Of a stretch of DNA of 6,296 bases, positions 4,762 through 6,296 are shown one piece after another. Source of the DNA: Helicobacteraceae bacterium (GTDB lineage: Bacteria > Campylobacterota > Campylobacteria > Campylobacterales > SZUA-545); NCBI GenBank assembly GCA_031273735.1, contig JAISRI010000093.1:1-6296 (forward strand), in the 5' to 3' direction. Below the pieces are notes generated by a model that saw only the letters and a program-made list of their open reading frames with translations, ran no database searches and was not told the origin of the DNA. How positions within the stretch are numbered: the first letter of the stretch is position 1; every line of letters starts with the position of its first letter. The position numbers and the translations under genes are program-made.

Positions 4762-4781
4762 AGTTGGAGTACGCTCCAACT
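4762..4781 (-). terminator. Hairpin with T-tract on the minus strand; repeat copy 1
   Basis: AGTTGGAG (4762-4769) and CTCCAACT (4774-4781) form a perfect 8-bp stem around TACG. On the minus strand the stem is followed by TTTTATTT, as in an intrinsic terminator for leftward transcription. On the plus strand no T-run follows. No minus-strand gene lies between here and tag, so it would act on antisense read-through. The left arm and loop recur at 5157-5174. Confidence 0.5.
4763..4780 (+). repeat. TTGGAGTACG repeat, copy 1
   Basis: GTTGGAGTACGCTCCAAC here matches ATTGGAGTACGTTCAAAC at 5157-5174 at 15 of 18 positions. Each copy follows an accessory gene (the flavoprotein and the DUF3781 gene), as expected for similar 3' ends of separate gene cassettes or a dispersed hairpin element. 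Confidence 0.55.
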
Positions 4782-4788
4782 ACACATA

Positions 4789-4811
4789 ACAGGAATGTTT
4801 ACGTTTCGCCG
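4789..4811 (+). repeat. Intergenic repeat, copy 2 (ACAGG...CGTTTCGCCG)
   Basis: Matches 969-991 at 20 of 23 positions. It is followed at once by the hairpin GCCGCC-GTTA-GGCGGC (4808-4823), as copy 1 is followed by AGAGCGGC-TTT-GCCGCTCT. The hairpin includes GTTAGGC (4814-4820), which fits the GTTRRRY core of integron attC sites. A correctly spaced partner box is not evident. Confidence 0.55.
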
Positions 4812-4847
4812 CCGTTAGGCGGCTCGAAGCTACGGTTTTGCTTTGGT

Positions 4848-4862
4848 CTTTGCTACGCAAAG
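4848..4862 (+). repeat. Short hairpin upstream of the DUF3781 gene
   Basis: CTTTGC (4848-4853) and GCAAAG (4857-4862) pair around TAC. Together with the hairpin at 4808-4823 it makes the region between the flavoprotein tail and the DUF3781 gene unusually palindromic and GC-rich compared with its AT-rich flanks. Confidence 0.4.
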
Positions 4863-4899
4863 CCCTTGTTCGCTCGCTAAACAATAATGGAAAAATTAT

Positions 4900-5136
4900 A
4901 TGAATAAAATATTTGTGGAAAAACTACATACAACCAAATTGGGCGCGGAGCGGATAATGAGAAATCTTTGTTTAGACGTTAATGATGATGTTGTTGAATG
5001 GTGCAAACAAAAGATCGGAAACGCAAATAGTCATATCGTTAGAAGAGGTAAAAACTGGTATATAACGATAGGGGGCTGTATAATAACGGTCAATATCCAT
5101 AGTAATACAATAATTACTGCTCATAGAGAGAAATAA
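4900..5136 (+). CDS. DUF3781 family protein
   Basis: This 78-residue protein matches what I know of DUF3781, a small family without established function. The defining pattern is TTKLGAERIMRNLCL (11-25), then VVEWCKQKI (31-39), then GKNWYITIGGCIITVNIHSNTIITAHR (50-76). The C-terminal half is a run of beta strands (WYITI, CIITVN, TIITAH). No signal peptide or membrane segment is seen. The ribosome binding site is weak (ATGG at 4887-4890). That ATG also opens a six-codon frame (MEKLYE, stop at 4905-4907) overlapping the chosen start, which could couple or dampen translation. The gene is AT-rich, lacks CGATCG and is flanked by the TTGGAGTACG repeats, consistent with an acquired single-gene unit. 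Confidence 0.85.
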   Translation: MNKIFVEKLHTTKLGAERIMRNLCLDVNDDVVEWCKQKIGNANSHIVRRGKNWYITIGGCIITVNIHSNTIITAHREK

Positions 5137-5156
5137 ATATAAGATTAAGTAAAATA

Positions 5157-5174
5157 ATTGGAGTACGTTCAAAC
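5157..5174 (+). repeat. TTGGAGTACG repeat, copy 2
   Basis: Second copy of the element at 4763-4780 (15 of 18 identical). Its own stem is weaker (TTGGA with TTCAA, one G-T pair). It is followed by CAGC-ATATA-GCTG (5176-5188), itself flanked by AACG (5172-5175) and CGTT (5192-5195). The block therefore folds into an imperfect bulged hairpin ending in GTTATAC (5193-5199). Confidence 0.5.
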
Positions 5175-5232
5175 GCAGCATATAGCTGAAACGTTATACG
5201 AAATATGCGCGAATTATTTATAAAATCGGGCG

Positions 5233-5238
5233 TATAAA
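5233..5238 (+). promoter_or_regulatory. Possible -10 box for maf
   Basis: TATAAA lies 36 bp before the TTG start of maf, with AAAGGA between. Another TATAAA is at 5219-5224. No -35 is recognisable. A maf promoter is expected here because the upstream DUF3781 gene looks unrelated. Confidence 0.3.
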
Positions 5239-5274
5239 TAGGCTAACCTTCAAACTCTAAAGAAAGGATAAACA

Positions 5275-5850
5275 TTGATTATTTTAGCCTCCGCTTCGCC
5301 GACAAGAGCGGTTTTACTGCGCGGCGAGGGTATAGATTTTCGCGTTTGTCCAAGCGACTTTGACGAGGAGAGCTTAGGCGATCTGCCGCCGTTTAGATTT
5401 GTCTATGCCGCCGCGATCGGAAAACTGCGCGGCGCGATCGCTCTTTACGGCAAAGCGAACGCTATTATCGCGGCGGATACCGTAGTAACGATCGGCGATC
5501 AAATCTTGCGAAAAGCGCGCGATCGAAGCGACGCGAAAAATAAGCTACTTTTGCAAAGCGGCGCGGAGGTTGCGATCGTTACCTGTTCGGCTTTTAGCTC
5601 GCGCGATAAAGAGTTAATCGATATTAGCCAAACGCGCTATCGTTTCGCTCCGTTTAAAGAGGACGATCTAGAGCGCTATTTAGATAGCGGCGATTGGCGG
5701 GGCAAAGCGGGCGCGATTATGGTAGAAAGTTTCGCAAAGCCGTATATTATCTCCCAAAAAGGCTATACGAGTTGCGCGATGGGCTTAACGATCGAGGCGC
5801 TTCTGCCGCTAATAAAATTCGACCCTTTGCGTTACGAAACAAAACGATAA
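5275..5850 (+). CDS. maf: Maf-like nucleoside triphosphate pyrophosphatase
   Basis: This 191-residue protein has the full Maf/HAM1-fold signature. Maf proteins hydrolyse modified or canonical NTPs to NMP and PPi, and are linked to house-cleaning of nucleotide pools and to septum control. The substrate loop is LASASPTR at 4-11. The catalytic Asp is Asp68 in IIAADTVV, followed by Lys80, and the conserved WRGKAGAIMVE lies at 141-151. FDEESL (29-34) and FVYAAAIGKL (42-51) resemble Helicobacter and Campylobacter Maf, the best taxonomic clue in the window. The start is TTG at 5275, supported by AAAGGA at 5263-5268 and by the family's N-terminus. The gene is dense in GATC and contains six CGATCG sites including a full GCGATCGC (5434-5441). 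Its 3' end overlaps the convergent tag gene by 19 bp. Which Maf subfamily substrate (dTTP/UTP or m7GTP) applies is not clear. Confidence 0.93.
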   Translation: MIILASASPTRAVLLRGEGIDFRVCPSDFDEESLGDLPPFRFVYAAAIGKLRGAIALYGKANAIIAADTVVTIGDQILRKARDRSDAKNKLLLQSGAEVAIVTCSAFSSRDKELIDISQTRYRFAPFKEDDLERYLDSGDWRGKAGAIMVESFAKPYIISQKGYTSCAMGLTIEALLPLIKFDPLRYETKR

Positions 5851-6296
5851 GCGCAATCGATCAAGTGATCATTGACGTAACCTACCGCCTGCAAATGCGC
5901 GTAACAGATAGTCGAGCCAAAAAACTTAAATCCTCTTTTTTTCATATCTTTACTGATAGTATCGGAAAGCGGCGTAGTCGCGGGAACTTGAGCCAATGTT
6001 TTCCAGCGATTGATAATCGGCTTTTTATTTGGCAGAAACGATCTTAGATAATTGCAAAAACTGCCAAACTCTTTTTGGATTTCAAGAAACAGTCGGGCGT
6101 TTGAAACGGCGGATTCTATTTTATTGCGGTTACGAATAATGCCAGAATCTTGCATTAAACGTTCTATGTCTTTTTCTGTAAATCGCGCCACTTTTTGAGC
6201 GTCAAAACCCGCAAACGCTTTTCGATAATTTTCCCGTCTTTTTAGGATAGTCAGCCAACTTAATCCCGCTTGAGCGCTTTCCAAAACGAGAAATTC
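5832..6296 (-). CDS. tag: DNA-3-methyladenine glycosylase I, 5' end outside the window
   Basis: The minus-strand frame is open from the right edge (GAA TTT CTC GTT) to TAA at 5834-5832, giving 154 residues. It matches E. coli Tag (187 residues) from the middle of its first third to the end. Tag excises 3-methyladenine from alkylated DNA in base excision repair. Visible landmarks are LESAQAGLSW (with the family's active-site Glu and Trp), RRENYRKAFAGFD, DSGIIRNRNKI, KKRGFKFFGSTICYAHLQAVGYVNDH, and the C-terminal zinc ligands His and Cys in NDHLIDC. The first two zinc ligands and the true start lie beyond 6296; the TTG at 6284-6282 is only an internal Leu codon. The gene converges on maf with a 19-bp overlap, so no spacer terminator separates them. 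Family call very firm. Confidence 0.95.
   Translation of the reverse strand, partial: EFLVLESAQAGLSWLTILKRRENYRKAFAGFDAQKVARFTEKDIERLMQDSGIIRNRNKIESAVSNARLFLEIQKEFGSFCNYLRSFLPNKKPIINRWKTLAQVPATTPLSDTISKDMKKRGFKFFGSTICYAHLQAVGYVNDHLIDCAYRFVS

Noticed and set aside
5434..5441. GCGATCGC as evidence for a cyanobacterial genome
   Set aside because: Protein features (Maf type, ribosome binding sites) point to Campylobacterota; the HIP1-like octamer occurs once and the core CGATCG enrichment is not exclusive to cyanobacteria.
5694..6047. Plus-strand open frame running from the 3' part of maf into the antisense of tag
   Set aside because: Both strands there are occupied by clearly conserved proteins (Maf and Tag); this frame is composition-driven with no family resemblance.
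6282..6284. TTG as start codon of tag
   Set aside because: The frame continues upstream with EFLV before LESAQAGLSW, matching the interior of Tag, so TTG is an internal Leu and the gene is cut by the window edge.
1..6296. CRISPR array or defence operon
   Set aside because: No regularly spaced repeats of CRISPR length and no cas, nuclease, restriction or abortive-infection domains; the antitoxin-like gene has no visible partner.

Overview
The window looks like a Campylobacterota (epsilonproteobacterial) chromosome, probably Helicobacter-like but not identifiable to genus. The main evidence is the short Maf protein with the FDEESL/FVYxxxxGKL signature I associate with Helicobacter and Campylobacter Maf, the repeated AAAGGA-type ribosome binding sites, and an AT-rich sequence with GCG/GATC-rich native genes. 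The hexamer CGATCG is strongly over-represented in the native-looking genes (12 copies, six of them in maf) and nearly absent from the imported-looking ones.

Layout from left to right. (1) Positions 1-174 hold the C-terminal end of an unrecognised protein. (2) 198-428 encodes a VbhA-type Fic antitoxin with an intact inhibitory motif but no Fic toxin after it, only a 17-codon overlapping stub. (3) 491-931 encodes a SRPBCC/START-fold protein. (4) 1025-2002 (minus) encodes a divergent RlmN/Cfr-family radical SAM rRNA methyltransferase. (5) 2003-2318 is a divergent intergenic region with several inverted repeats, leading into a 38-residue single-pass membrane protein at 2319-2435. (6) 2526-3143 is a two-gene pair: a small conserved protein and a VOC (glyoxalase/bleomycin-resistance fold) protein. 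(7) 3214-4049 is an IS1595-family insertion sequence (IS1016/ISXO2-like) whose transposase is broken by a one-base insertion, a stop codon and an internal tandem duplication. (8) 4074-4655 encodes a flavodoxin-fold NADPH-dependent FMN reductase/iron-sulfur flavoprotein-like protein; its last 23 codons are displaced into another frame at a run of seven A's. (9) 4900-5136 encodes a DUF3781 protein. (10) 5275-5850 is maf, overlapping by 19 bp with the convergent tag gene (3-methyladenine DNA glycosylase I), which runs off the right edge.

The middle of the window is a patchwork of small, unrelated, individually spaced accessory genes resembling families common in Firmicutes and other gut bacteria. 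They lie among housekeeping genes (rlmN-like, maf, tag), with an IS in the patchwork. Short, similar, hairpin-containing sequences follow several of these accessory genes, which suggests cassette-like acquisition. No integrase, attI or well-formed attC site is visible, so that remains a hypothesis. The genes do not form one evident pathway. I do not see a convincing new defence or metabolic system; the best leads are the orphan antitoxin, the frameshifted flavoprotein, the intergenic repeat family, and the membrane microprotein with its inverted-repeat-rich upstream region.
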